Part shown: positions 49,301 to 60,199 of the stretch, piece after piece
How positions within the stretch are numbered: position 1 is the first letter of the stretch
How the letters are laid out: each line of letters opens with the position of its first letter
NCBI GenBank assembly: GCA_964036295.1
Contig: OZ038464.1
Coordinates: 6,434,001 to 6,498,000, forward strand
From: Plumapathes pennacea
Taxonomy: Eukaryota; Cnidaria; Anthozoa; Antipatharia; Myriopathidae
Direction of reading: 5' to 3'
Length of the DNA stretch: 64,000 bases
The notes under the pieces: generated by a model
What the model saw: the letters and a program-made list of their open reading frames with translations, nothing else
The model's database searches: none
What the model was told of the DNA's origin: nothing
Translations under genes and position numbers: made by a program

Positions 49301-51037
49301 AATTTCTGATTTAGCACTGGGGGCGGTGCGGTATGATCGCAGGCGAATTGGGGGATGAGAGCCGGTGTCAATTGTATGTTTAACAACGGATGTACGTCCG
49401 AGTTGTTCCGGTGAAAATGCAAATACGTCTTTATAATCCGAGAGTAATTTGTAAAGTCTACTCCGCTGGATCTCATCTAAGTTCTCATTGTCTATTTCTG
49501 GCCATTGTTGGGTATCCGTATCGGTCGCTGTGGGCAAGTCCCGTTCAGCTTCTGCTTCTCGATCTGCTTTGCCGAGCTCATAGGTCGCAATTTCGGGGTC
49601 AGTGACCGTGAAGTCGCCTAATTTCGTTCGCCTATAAATCTTAATTGGTTGGCTTGTAGGATTTAAAAGCCTAATAGGAACTGTGCCTTGTTGTGACGCC
49701 TCCACAAGTTCGGCAGCTCCCAAAATCTGGTATCTCCCTGGTAAGTCAGCTCGGGGGTTAACTAATCCAGTCACTCCCTTGTGTGACTCGCTTAATGAAG
49801 CTGGTACAATCGTTTCGGATTCCGGGGGTAAAATGAAACTGGATTGTGCATGAATGAAACATACCGCAGGCGTATTCGAGGTCGTGTTGTCGTCTGATGT
49901 TGAACAGGGCACTGGTTGGTTGTCGAGGTCAAGGATCTTGGCCTGCAAATCGATTTTGGCGTGATAGTGCTCTAGAAAATCTCTTCCGAGTATGGCATCG
50001 TAGGCTAGATTTTGGATGACGAGAACACGGTACGGGTATGTCGTAGATGCTATTTCGAAAGGAATGTTAAGCTGCCCCAAAACCGGAATGTTTTGACCGT
50101 TGACTGATCGGATTGTGGTAATTGTCGTCGGTTCCGGAGGGTGTTTAGTGGGCGGAGGTAATTGACGCCACACGTCTGCCTTAATTGCACTCACATTAGC
50201 GCCGGTGTCAATTAGGAATTTGAGATTCCTTCCCATGATCGTGCCGTCGATCGTTAAACTTTCACTCGGTGACGTGAACTGAATTGCGTTCTGCTCTGCA
50301 TCTGAAATTTGTTCTTCGTGACTCATTTGCTGCGTTTCGATTGGAGGGGTATCTGGGACTCTAACTTTACTTTCGATTGACTCTTTTGAAGTTGTTTCAA
50401 CTTCCACCTTAGACCGTGGCTTCTTTATAAGCGCAGTTACATACTCTATTAACCTCATGTACGACAGTATTTTATCCACAGTTTCGACGGATTGGTCAAT
50501 CTCAATTTTACGTTCTTCAGATTCCACTCTAGTTTCGTTGTACGCAGGGCGTGACTCTGTGAAGACAATTTGACTATTGTCCATAACAATTTCGGCGTTT
50601 CGCGGCACAATCATTTCAAATAGGACCGGGTTATTCTGAGCTTCCGACACACAGATATTAACTTTGACATGTGCGGCGACAGTTGGGGCAGCAATAGTGT
50701 TGATCTCGGGAATTTCGCACTGTTTGTTTGGTTGCGTTTTCTTTTCCTCTTCTCGTCGTTGTCTCATTCTTGCTGCCATCTGCTCGGAGCGAGCAGGGTA
50801 GCCTTTAAATTCGGTTCGTTTCTCTACATTTTGTGGTTTCGTTTTTACATCGGTCGGGAAGGGAGTCTCGCGTGACATAAAATCAATTTGGTTCGTAGGC
50901 TGTTGCGCGTCACTGTTTCTCTCTGGTTTGTCACAAACTACGGGCGTTTCCGGTTTTTCGTTCACGTTTTGATTTAATCGCTGTCTTACAAAGGCCTTAT
51001 GTGCTTCCCGTTCACATAAGACCAAATCTAGTTTAAA
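46397..51037 (-). CDS. pol: Pol polyprotein with chromodomain
   Basis: One open frame of 1,542 codons from 51025 (that codon is TTG, not a start; the frame is open up to the slippery site). Parts by residue: long N-terminal linker, protease with LIDTGANVSAI near 271, RT 570-770 (CIDYRKLND, LPFGLCNSPATF, VYIDDLI near 708), RNase H from 850 (YVDASQTGIG), integrase zinc part near 1071-1110 (H-x6-H...CADC), core D near 1138 (AVDCLG), D near 1199 (LLSDRG), E near 1237 (GVVERFN), and a chromodomain at 1485-1535 (YLVKWAGYPISEATWEP). The chromodomain may steer integration to histone-marked chromatin. Expression needs -1 frameshifting at 51031-51037. Confidence 0.95.
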   Translation of the reverse strand, partial: FKLDLVLCEREAHKAFVRQRLNQNVNEKPETPVVCDKPERNSDAQQPTNQIDFMSRETPFPTDVKTKPQNVEKRTEFKGYPARSEQMAARMRQRREEEKKTQPNKQCEIPEINTIAAPTVAAHVKVNICVSEAQNNPVLFEMIVPRNAEIVMDNSQIVFTESRPAYNETRVESEERKIEIDQSVETVDKILSYMRLIEYVTALIKKPRSKVEVETTSKESIESKVRVPDTPPIETQQMSHEEQISDAEQNAIQFTSPSESLTIDGTIMGRNLKFLIDTGANVSAIKADVWRQLPPPTKHPPEPTTITTIRSVNGQNIPVLGQLNIPFEIASTTYPYRVLVIQNLAYDAILGRDFLEHYHAKIDLQAKILDLDNQPVPCSTSDDNTTSNTPAVCFIHAQSSFILPPESETIVPASLSESHKGVTGLVNPRADLPGRYQILGAAELVEASQQGTVPIRLLNPTSQPIKIYRRTKLGDFTVTDPEIATYELGKADREAEAERDLPTATDTDTQQWPEIDNENLDEIQRSRLYKLLSDYKDVFAFSPEQLGRTSVVKHTIDTGSHPPIRLRSYRTAPSAKSEIDKQVQEMLDNDIISPSVSPWAAPVVLVKKSDGSMRFCIDYRKLNDVTRKDSHPLPRIDESLDALSGARYFSTLDLRSGYWQIEMDDDSKEKTAFITHNGLYEFNVLPFGLCNSPATFQRLMTHLMRGLQWSICLVYIDDLIIFSRTFDEHLQHLEQVFKRLREANVRLKPSKCHFVQPEVDYLGHVVSASGLKPNPAKIQAVRDFPTPKNTTDVRSFLGLANYYRRFVKGFAQMAAPLNKLSSKNVKFHWDASCQVAFDQLKRALTAAPILVYPDFRLPFHLYVDASQTGIGLTLGQVVEGKEVAIAYAGRDLNQAERNYSATEREALAVIDGIKRFQPYLSGRKFTVHTDHSALRWLMSIQSPNGRLARWSMLIQSFDFDIVHRPGTANGNADALSRRPYDTCHLNAIDSAGIQTQRLYDYQRRDPDLIDMIDYLEQEELPLDRARARKILLSEDLFYLGQDRLLYHLDTSEKRVSKGFRSQLVIPAALRYEILVNAHDELPGGHLGLFKTYAKMKARYYWKGMYKDVEHWIRSCADCATRKHPRNKRKAPLLPIPVEGPFDRIAVDCLGPLPATHSGNKYIVVFTDYLTRWVEAFPVPTIDAVQIARLLTQEIIPRHGAPRTLLSDRGKNFLSTLVAEVCRLFSIRKLNTTAYHPQTDGVVERFNATLCQTLSMYVSKNQKDWDTFITAALFAFRTSPSETTGESPFYLLYGREARLPMDVSLLPPADPASSIAEHRRRIVRQIELGQRIAKENTQRAQQKMKDHYDKTAQEPDFLEGQRVWVFTPKTFKGLSKKLLHNWHGPYRIVEQLSPVHYRLRTCSNRPVTTTVHANRMKLFYDPTDRPIDPPDDDILDDLYLGPDDLLPDSFDLTANEPQLEPDAPTADLDPVVDPPQQNDNPTDDQPEIDNETVFNAETILRHRVHGGQTQYLVKWAGYPISEATWEPEENLFDPRLLANYQNNPMPQ
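50993..51037 (-). promoter_or_regulatory. -1 programmed ribosomal frameshift site (gag-pol)
   Basis: On the minus strand the heptamer T TTA AAC (51037-51031) is in the gag frame, directly before the gag stop TAG. A 7-nt spacer (TAGATTT) is followed by an 11-bp stem GGTCTTATGTG / CACATAAGGCC (51023-51013 with 51003-50993, one G-T) around loop AACGGGAAG. Moving back one base leads into the open pol frame. This is the canonical slippery site, spacer and stimulator layout. The loop ACGGG could pair with CCCGT near 50940-50944 to form a pseudoknot. Confidence 0.88.
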
Positions 51038-52242
51038 GGTGGGGAATGACTTGTCGGGTGCTGTTCCGACTGGCCCACATATCTCTCGGGGTTATAATTT
51101 GGGAGCCTGGGGTCCCGTTGTCCCTGCCGTTGACGACAGGCGTAGGCCACGTGGCCTGGTTTGTTGCAATAATTACAAATCGGACGGCCGTCAAAAGTAC
51201 GTCTGTTACGATTTGTGTTTACCCTGTTGTTGGCGCGGCTGTCGCTCGTGCGACGCAATTCTTGGCGCACAATTTGGGCAATGTCGTCGCGGTTCAGGGG
51301 TCGTTCGTTCACACGATTGCTAGATGACTGGTGGCTCTCGTACGCAGCAATTGTGGCTGGCGGAGCCGATTTTAACAATGGCGTTAGTGCTTTTACCAAA
51401 TCGTCAATTTTGTCGTCCGTTTTAGGCTCGGGCACTGACTCTTTTAATTTTGCATGATTTTCCGCTTCTTCTAGTGTCCCTGGCCGTTGAAGCACTACAT
51501 AATTCTTGATTTCGGGTTTCAGGCCCTGCACAAAATGGTTTACACATTCAGAGCGCGGTAAATTGATTCGCTGACAAGTTCGTCTTATGTCTGCGGCATA
51601 TTCCGTTACTGACTCTGTTGACAGTTGTTTCCGATCGTTCAATTTTTGGCGGAGTAGCCATTTATCGGATGCCGAGTGAAATTGATTTCTCATCGCTTCC
51701 ATCAGTCCCTCATACGACTTGTCGGCTAAATCGGGACTGGTGTTAAACCAAATGCTGGCGTTTTCTTTTAAATGCAGGGGCAGCGCCTGGGCTTTTCGGT
51801 CGTTTTGCCACCCATGAAAGGTGGCTGCCCGTTCGAAATTGGTCAAAAATTCATTGACGTCTTCGTTAAAGCTACCGGAAAATGTGGGTAACTTAACGCT
51901 ATTATACTTGACAGGCCCAGTCGGTTTGCTTGAGTTTTCGACAATTTTCGCCAACGCGATTGTTTGAGCGTTCCATTTCTCGGCAAAACGCTGGTTTTGG
52001 TCTTCCAATAGCTGGAGAACATCTTTTGCCGTTAAGGGTACCGTGGCCTGAGCCGTTGGGTCTCCGCCGTCTGCCATGAAACTTTCTGTTATTTCAATTT
52101 CGTCAGGAAATGATTCCGTCGACTCTGATTCTGGATCCGATTCTAATTCTGACAAGACCGATTGAGCTACCGGTTCGTCTAGATCCAAACCCGATTTTGC
52201 TTTTGAGGAGTCCGTCAAAGCCTTAGTTTTGCTTCGAGTCAA
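51028..52242 (-). CDS. gag: Gag of the chromovirus
   Basis: 404 codons from ATG 52242. Acidic N-terminus, an additional Met at MADGGDPTAQA, capsid-like helical region 110-270 (KLPTFSGSFNEDVNEFLTNF, then LPLHLKENASIWF, YAADIRRTCQRINLP, FVQGLKPEIKNYV), and a zinc knuckle CNYCNKPGHVAYAC near 362. All features are standard for Ty3/gypsy Gag. It forms the particle and packages RNA. TAG stop at 51028-51030 lies right at the frameshift site. Confidence 0.93.
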   Translation of the reverse strand: MTRSKTKALTDSSKAKSGLDLDEPVAQSVLSELESDPESESTESFPDEIEITESFMADGGDPTAQATVPLTAKDVLQLLEDQNQRFAEKWNAQTIALAKIVENSSKPTGPVKYNSVKLPTFSGSFNEDVNEFLTNFERAATFHGWQNDRKAQALPLHLKENASIWFNTSPDLADKSYEGLMEAMRNQFHSASDKWLLRQKLNDRKQLSTESVTEYAADIRRTCQRINLPRSECVNHFVQGLKPEIKNYVVLQRPGTLEEAENHAKLKESVPEPKTDDKIDDLVKALTPLLKSAPPATIAAYESHQSSSNRVNERPLNRDDIAQIVRQELRRTSDSRANNRVNTNRNRRTFDGRPICNYCNKPGHVAYACRQRQGQRDPRLPNYNPERYVGQSEQHPTSHSPPLN

Positions 52243-52622
52243 CAGTTTGAAACCTCAAATTAACCCAAGACGAACTCGCAAACAATATCGTATCAACTCA
52301 CAGCGAGATCAAGATCAACTTGGAAAAATCGTCAGCTTACTGCATGAACATTAAAATAGACGCCTAGCATTGATTATCAAACATTTGGAACGACACATCA
52401 ATCAGTTTACTATATAACTACAACATACATAATGTTTTTTTTCCTTTTTTTTTTTTTTTTTCGAGTTTTTTCCTAGACTTTTTTGGTTACATATTGTTCT
52501 TATTACTTTACACTTTACATGTTGCCTGGCTTGGCAGTACACTCACAACTTCGATACACTCACTACAAAACTGAGAGGTCTTACCGGGAACGGTTGTGCC
52601 GCGGATTTTAACACCAGAAATC
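52243..52622 (-). other. 5' leader of the chromovirus
   Basis: Between the 5' LTR and gag. Next to the LTR the minus strand reads GATTTCTGGTGTTAAAATCC, the primer-binding region (the TGGTGT... start suits a tRNA 3' end, which I could not identify). A T-rich run on plus (52434-52461) gives an A-run in the RNA. Confidence 0.6.
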
Positions 52623-53227
52623 TGTTACGGAGCAGATTTTAGGGGACTCGCTTCTGTACTCGATGACTTCTTTATTCGTGGTTCAGTGCTGAGCTCTTGA
52701 GCTTCGAGACTAACGGAGAGCTCGGGCTCCAAGTCACAACTCTAGCTCAACTCCACTCAACTCCACTCTACAAACTACCGGTTTAAGTATGCTCAGGGAG
52801 CACGTACAGCGATACCAAACTTCCGTTTGGGTAGACAACTAAATTGGATAGCAAATCCACAATGAGATTAGACCGGAAAGGAATTGACGGAATTTCCACG
52901 GCATAGGCGACTACAAAGACTCCTAAGGTGTCTGTGCATCACGATGCCGTGCAACCACTTGGCAGCTTAGCTCAAATCGTGCAGGCAAAGCTTACCGACA
53001 GGCACGTTCGTAGCGAACCTGGCGCCATGGATTTCCTGCGGTTTGTGCTGCACACGCAAATGCTTCGCTGACCTCATTTATGAACTATGCTCCTAAAGGC
53101 TACTGCAAACCTAAGTCCGAAGGTCAAATTTGAGTTCTTCCGTTTGCAATTACAAGTTCGCTCCAGGATAGCCGAAATATTATTCTTTATAATAAACCTC
53201 CAAATTGTTTCGAATTGTCCCTTGACA
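52623..53227 (-). repeat. 5' LTR, 605 bp
   Basis: Same length and, by eye, same sequence as 43777-44381. ACAG follows at 53228-53231. Confidence 0.97.
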
Positions 53228-53332
53228 ACAGTGACGGGAATTATAATTTGGACTTTTCATAATGACATGACATGCAATAGCGTGTTATTTACCTTCGAAT
53301 GTCTGATTAAATTCCCAATATTTGCGTTCCCC

Positions 53333-53442
53333 TTTCCAGATTCCGGTTTCCAGTTCCCCGTTCCCGATTCCTGGTTCCCGGTTCCCAGGTTCCCCTTTCC
53401 TGGTTCCCGGTTCCCCGTTCCCGGGTTCCCGGTTCCAGGTTT
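53333..53442. repeat. minisatellite, GGTTCCC-type units
   Basis: GGTTCCC, GTTCCCC and TTCCCGATTCC variants repeat about fifteen times. Recalls but differs from the CTGGTTCTC array at 14870. Confidence 0.85.
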
Positions 53443-53642
53443 TAAACATAGCCGTTTCCAATACATATCGTCGGCTAGAAAAATATACAAGGAACCAGAG
53501 TAGTACTCTACCTTGATCTTTAATCTGTTTTCAGCATTGTGGCAAGAATAAAAGAAAGGTAAAAAAAAAAAAAAAAAAAAGCTACTCACATCCATGCCAG
53601 AATACGACCTTTGAAAATATTTTAAAGGCATAAATTGTTCTT

Positions 53643-53990
53643 CAAGACAACGGAAGCTTGTGGTATTTAACCGTAGACAGTTGCGAAATTTGAGAAGTTC
53701 CTGGGGGTCTGAGGTGGTTGGTCCCCATTCCCCTGAGAGGCCTGAGGTGGTTGGTCCCCAATCCCCCGAGGGTCTGAGGTAGTGGTTCTGAGATTGTTGG
53801 GGCCCGAGGTGGTCGGAACGTTTCAAACCGTTCTCGTTTTCGCCGTCCACACTACAGCATGAAACCGGAGTTTTCAAAAATATCCCGTTTTCACTAACCG
53901 AAAACGCGTCTTAGTGTGGACGGGAGGCCAAAACGGCAAATAAATATGTTTTCAAGCGAAAACGGAGTAGTGAGGACGGGGCCTAAAACT
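53643..53990. repeat. GGCCCCGTCC-ended repeat, copy 2 (inverted)
   Basis: The reverse complement starts GGCCCCGTCCTCACTACTC and contains AAACGGAG/GAAAACG phrases and two GGGGACCAACCACCTCAG repeats, then AACTTCTCAAATTTCGC, shared with 42845-42950. Ends near an A-run (53560-53580). Confidence 0.65.
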
Positions 53991-54870
53991 TGTGTTTCGC
54001 GGGAGACAGAGTGAAAGTGTCAGAGAATGATGTGCATATTAGACCACGCAATACAAATGAGAAGTTTGCCCGGCGGAATTCCGTTTGATATACTCCCAGA
54101 ATTATTGCTAGAAATTGAATCGAGACCTCACTACGACTGCAATAAATGTACGTTCACTTTGCAATGAGTCACCAGTCTTACTTAGTAAACCAGAGTTTAA
54201 TTTACTCTCTCATTGCCGTGACACGACACACACAAAAGCAGGCGAGGTGGGCACAAAAACACTGGCGCAGATTAACCTTAAAAGTCTTGTATTGAGAACA
54301 AATCCACGTGGACAACAGCGAAACTGAAATTTAAAATAAATCCACCAGATAACAGCTGCAACAAGCTGTACAATTCACATCCTAAAATTGTGGTCATTGA
54401 TCACCATGGGCAACTTTTATTCAATGAAAAAATTGACTTCAATATTTTATGATAACAATAATGAAAATATATTTTTTCCTTTCAAGTTTAAGCAGTAAAG
54501 AGAGTTTACTCATAAGAAAACTTGTAATCAACAAAAATCGTTTCATAATTTATATTTCCGAGTCTTTGTTAGAAATAAAATTGTAATTCGTAACAGTCGT
54601 GTCTGTGACGCACCCAGTTTATCCCAAGGAAACAATCAAAGGAATTTTGTGCAGCCGGGAGAATCCGCCTAGAGATTCACCACCTTACAAATAAATAACG
54701 ACATCAATAACGATCGATCGATATACCTCCAGTAAAACGTGCTCCGTTTATATACCTTTGCTCAAGAAGACTTTAAAAGGCGAATAATAGGAACAGCAAA
54801 ACATAAGTATGCAACAGTGTGCAACGCGATGGTACAAGTAAAACATACTTATATTTATTATATGGCACTG
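53991..54870. other. no gene recognised
   Basis: An ATG at 54059 opens RSLPGGIPFDILPELLLEI and stops after about 36 codons. It could be a first coding exon but has no convincing donor. AT-rich from 54340 on. Confidence 0.3.
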
Positions 54871-55012
54871 ATACTACGCACGCTACGATTGGTTAATTTA
54901 CCGGTCCATACTTTCCTGTACGGACCGCAAACTGATCTTACGCACGTTCTGATTGGTCAATTGTACCGGTCCATAACTTACTGTACGGACCGCAAAATCA
55001 GTTTGCACATGT
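54871..55012. repeat. two ~68-bp tandem units with internal hairpins
   Basis: Each unit reads ACGCACG...GATTGGT...ACCGGTCCATA...TGTACGGACCGCAAA. CCGGTCC and GGACCG can pair within each unit. Confidence 0.75.
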
Positions 55013-55489
55013 GGATTGCAAATGATCACTCGAAAAGCTGCTAAACGTTTGTCATAAAAGGCTCAGTAGTGCAATGGGAAGTTTAAATGTTCCGTATACT
55101 CACTGTTAAGTTATGATGATCGGAGGAAGCTTACAATCTTGAAAAATGACCGTTACGAAGAAGGAAAACATCCGAGGAAGAAATTGCTTGCAACCTCAGC
55201 CGTCATTGACAACTAGTGCTGCAGACCTATGGAGGATTGTTTCACCCCTGTGTTACAATTTGTACACTTGCCAGGAAGAAAGTGGAAAGCGAACAATCAC
55301 CGTGAACGGTTATGACTAAAACCGTGCAAGAATCAAGTTTTGCAGACATGTTTACTCGTCATGGCGCACTGTGAAGATTGTAAATATATTTTTTACAATG
55401 CACGAGAACTCTATATTTCGAATTCACTGGCTGGGACAAAAACGCCATAGTGATTTGAGGGTTATTTTGCTGGAAGAAACCTAAACGCC

Positions 55490-55512
55490 CGGCGGCGGCG
55501 GGGGGGGGGGGG
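55490..55512. repeat. GGC/G-run
   Basis: CGGCGGCGG followed by about fifteen G. Confidence 0.9.
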
Positions 55513-55539
55513 GGAATAGGACTTTGGGTGGGGGATTCC

Positions 55540-55880
55540 GCTGACTCTATAAAACCCTGACCTTATTCAAGACACAAAAATGGAAATTTTGCTACCCTGT
55601 TTAAAACAAAATGTTTTAATTTGATACCCTGTTCAAGACTAAGTTTAGAGAAATTAGCCTGCGTTGCACGCGTTTCCACTGGAGCATACGAAGAAAGCGC
55701 GCGAAAATGATGAGAGCCAAAAATGTGGTTGAGGGGGAGGGGAAGAGGAGAAAATCTTTGGAAAATAACCCTGCTTAAGATACGAAAATGTAAAATTTGA
55801 TACCCTGTTTAAGACAGAAGACCCTGAAAAGGATACCCTATCGGGCGGAACGTCCCTATATACGAAATATATGGGAGTAC
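55540..55880. repeat. dispersed repeat, TACCCTG-rich (copy 2, opposite orientation)
   Basis: ACCCTGTTTAA/ACCCTGTTCAA phrases followed by AAGAC recur four to five times, ending TACCCTATCGGGCGG and ATATATGGGAG. Reverse-complement relative of 40830-41220. Confidence 0.6.
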
Positions 55881-55957
55881 CCTCCCCCCCGGGCCTAAAC
55901 GCTCCACGAGGAGGTAAGAAAATTACAGCAAAGGTTTCATGCTAGTTGCTAGTTGTG

Positions 55958-56998
<1,041 letters not shown>

Positions 56999-57035
56999 TT
57001 TAAGGTGATTCGGTTATCAACCGAATCACCTTAAA
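56999..57035. repeat. perfect 17-bp-stem hairpin
   Basis: TTTAAGGTGATTCGGTT, loop ATC, and its exact reverse complement. Confidence 0.95.
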
Positions 57036-58249
57036 CTACAACAGAAGGACGTCCCTGAGACGTGACACACCTTAATTGTGAGGTACTTCAGAAGAAAAAT
57101 AACGATACGTGCAAGAATAAGACACTAAGAACAAAATAAATAAAACGAACGTGTCAGAAGTCAAAACAATAGCCGAGTAGCAGTTCAGCCGGAATCCATG
57201 ACGTTTGACATAATTAACTTGCGTTTTATATTATTTGGAAACATCTGAAACGAGAGGGTTAAACGATAAAGGTGGAGTGATTCCGTCCTGGACAGCATTT
57301 TCACTATTTCCTAAATATTTGAATTAATAAAACACAAAACGAACGACAAAAGAAAAAAAAATAACGGCAGCACGTGCAAACAACTGGGTTTGGAAAACAA
57401 GACGTCGATAACTATAAAGAAGTTAACAACCAGCTGCGCGAGGACGTGATTCTGTTCGGATGTTTATTCCGGCAAACTCCGCTACGCAGGTAGGTCGCCC
57501 CGTGAAGGACATTCAAAAACAATATGTTCAGATTAGTACCCATGCAGAGCGTGGGAATCAGTTCATCCGGATTCCATCACGTATGTCTCACTAGTGGAAT
57601 TGAGATTCCCCTTTAGCTGTTCTACTTGTCCGAGGTCTGCAATTACTGCGCGACCTGCACGTCTAGAATCCTTGACTACTGATATTACTTCAACGTCAAC
57701 TGAGGTCAGTCAGCATTTTCGCTTATTATCATTCTCCTCCGTTAAACTTTCCTTCACTTTCATTTGATCGCGTCTATTTTAGAAGATCTCAACTCGTAAT
57801 ATGTTTTGGAGAGTTTGTTCGTCCGAATCAAGAGAAGAGAGACAGAGAGGGAGGTGGAAAGAGAGAATTAAATTGTAAAAAAATTACTACATTCTCGGCT
57901 TTTGTGATGCTTTTCTATCTGTACCTTTCTGGCGAGCGGCCGAGAATTTTAAAGATATTTCCCTTTTGATATATTGGAACGAAAGAGTGAATTGCTGCTG
58001 TTTAGGTTTCTGCTGTAGTAAAGTCCCTGGTCTTACAATAAACAGTGTTTTAAGTAAATCTGATGTTTTTCTTCCTAACCCTGTTTTCTAGGCTTTACGT
58101 ATTTGGAGTTCACGTGGATTTCAAACTCAAGTTTGGTGATTGTATCCTTTTAAAATGTCTTATGTGAGTAATAATTCGAGATTAAATGTTTTAAAAGTCG
58201 TGCTTGTACATGATACATATAATGTCTAATTTTAAGTTGCTTGCAGGTT
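57036..58249. other. AT-rich, no gene recognised
   Basis: No ORF with motifs; no larger repeat noted. Confidence 0.4.
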
Positions 58250-58356
58250 AACAATTATTCGCCGAAGTGGAGGTGAATAGCGGTGGATATTTACCTCGCG
58301 GAAACGGCTCGGTAAATATCCACCGCTATTCACCTCCACTTCGGCGAATAATTGTT
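58250..58356. repeat. perfect 46-bp-arm palindrome
   Basis: Arms 58250-58295 and 58311-58356 are exact reverse complements around a 15-bp centre. The arm contains GGAGGTGAATAGC, also present in the adjoining MITE at 58469. Confidence 0.95.
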
Positions 58357-58357
58357 T

Positions 58358-58553
58358 TAGTATATACCACACAAGTTTAACAGCCAACTCCCAAATAGCT
58401 GTTTTATTTCCGACAAAAGTGAGCAAAAATTGGGTTCGCGCGCCATTTTCTTTTACCGGAAGCCGCCGGGAGGTGAATAGCACTTGATATTCCGAGATTG
58501 AGGAGCCAATCAGAGCGCGCGAAAAGCACTATTCACTTGTGTGGTAAATACTA
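58358..58553. mobile_element. MITE, 196 bp, 19-bp terminal inverted repeats
   Basis: TAGTATATACCACACAAGT (58358-58376) pairs with ACTTGTGTGGTAAATACTA (58535-58553) with one mismatch. Internal GGAGGTGAATAGCACTT and AAAAGCACTATTCAC form a subterminal inverted pair. Confidence 0.8.
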
Positions 58554-58653
58554 ATGCTGCATATCTTTAATCAATATATTTCTTTTATAAAATAAAAGAT
58601 TGTAATACTACCGTAAAAAAGACCGTTTTACGTGATTATCAAAGTCGAGATTC

Positions 58654-59479
58654 TGATACGAGGGAAAATTACTCGCTGTGGTTGCTCGGAGAGGTACCAG
58701 AGAATCAGGAACGGAGGCCTTCTTCTTTTCCCAACACCAATTTATTGAATTCAACTAGAGTTGCAAGTTGCCAACTCTAGAACTAACTGTAAAAACCTAA
58801 TGACAAGGGTGTGCTTCGCCTTAAGTAGTGACGCTTACGTAAATGACACTTTTGGCCGTCAATCACTACTACGAGCCAATGATAGAGTAGCTTACGTCAG
58901 AACTTAACTACGAAGCAGCAGATGTTCAATAACATACACACTAAGGAAAAACCTTAACTTTAGATTTTAAAACTAGTTACGCGTAAACGGAATAAGCTAG
59001 ATTTAAGAACAGTGGTAAAGTAAATTACGGGCTACTATCCAGTGTAAAAATTATAAAGTCTTAAGCAGTAAAAACCAGTAAAAGTACCTAACAACGAATA
59101 TTAGAAAATCAACATTACGTAATGACGCTGTTCCAGGTAGGCTCCGCCTCTAAGGAGAGCCAGAACTTGGTCGTAAACAACTCAATGAATTTTTACACTT
59201 TCCAGGTTAAGTCCAAGCTAAACACGAACACTTACTAAGCTCTGGCCATTTGTGATTGGCCGAAAGGTATAAGGTCACCAGTACTAAAGGCAAAGGAGAT
59301 TAACTAACGTGATTGGTACCAGTAGCAGGTGGATATAGTAATGAAAACTCTAGATAGTATTAAAATTACACTGTGCGGTTGATCTACATAATCGAGTGAG
59401 TAAACACTAAATACTAAATATTACCCAAAATATAACCCATAAAAGTTATAGGAAAATAGTGGAAATCTCTTCCGTAACA
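58654..59479. repeat. candidate solo LTR, 826 bp
   Basis: Starts TGATACGAGGG, ends TTCCGTAACA (TG...CA), and is flanked on both sides by ATTC (58650-58653 and 59480-59483), a 4-bp duplication like that of the chromovirus. Its end CCGTAACA matches the chromovirus LTR end in sense orientation. AATAAA on the minus strand near 58740 argues for the other orientation, so the strand is left open. No coding frames inside. Confidence 0.65.
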
Positions 59480-59483
59480 ATTC

Positions 59484-60199
59484 TCAACACACAAACTGAA
59501 ACCAATCACAGATCGTTGTGCCGAGCGGACGAGACAAAGTTTTCAAATCTTCAAACTACGAACTTACGAATGCTGGAGAAATGAATAGTCAAAAGGTCAT
59601 TCCATCAATGACTCTCAAACTGAACTTCCCTTGGCTCGGTTGACGTTTCCGTTGTATCCAGAGCAGAGCTGTCTTAAACTGGCCGAGCAGGTAGTGAAGC
59701 ATCTGCTGTGCCGATTGAAGTGAGCGATGTGAACTGCACTAAATGTAAACGCAACGTTTGGGAAGCTACTTCGCCATGATTACTTTCTCCTCCACTTGTC
59801 CGACGTCTTGTCCAGAACTGATTTTGGTGTGGTACAAGTAAATGACCTTTCACAAGTTCTTTTAAGAAATCACGTCATTCTTCGCCGGACTGAGTTGAAC
59901 GGATGAATGTTTTGCAGTGCCGTAATCACGCATGTACTTTGTAATTACTTTACGCTTTTTGCTTACACGTATTCCTGAATGGGACTGAGTTTTGATGAAC
60001 CGATACTTACTGTACTTATTCGCGTTTGTGGTGTATTAAAGAGGTACCGCATTCATCAGTGAATTGTATTTAGTGGGTCACGAGCAAGCGAGATCACAAC
60101 TAATTGTGCAAAAGCTCTGTAAATTATCGTTCGGTTTTCAATGCTCATTGTAAGTTGCCTGTTGCTCAGTTCAACAATTCAGACTTATCCTTTCTGCAG
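59484..60199. other. no gene recognised
   Basis: Mixed composition; no ORF or repeat I can name. Confidence 0.35.

Larger units (their letters stand above)
43777..53227 (-). mobile_element. Ty3/gypsy chromovirus, 9.45 kb, apparently complete
   Basis: Two 605-bp LTRs that I find identical along their length, a 4-bp ACAG flank on both sides, intact gag (51028-52242) and pol (46397-51037), and a third ORF (45700-46377). The minus-strand polypurine tract AGGGGGGTAA lies next to the 3' LTR (44382-44391). Chromodomain at the Pol C-terminus. Identical LTRs and open ORFs mean a recent, possibly autonomous insertion. It is much larger than the ORFs need because 1.3 kb between ORF3 and the 3' LTR is noncoding. 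Confidence 0.95.

Noticed and set aside
53257..53877. 206-codon minus ORF
   Set aside because: It is built from the GGTTCCC minisatellite, an A-run and the GGGGACCAACCACC repeat; no unique protein-like part.
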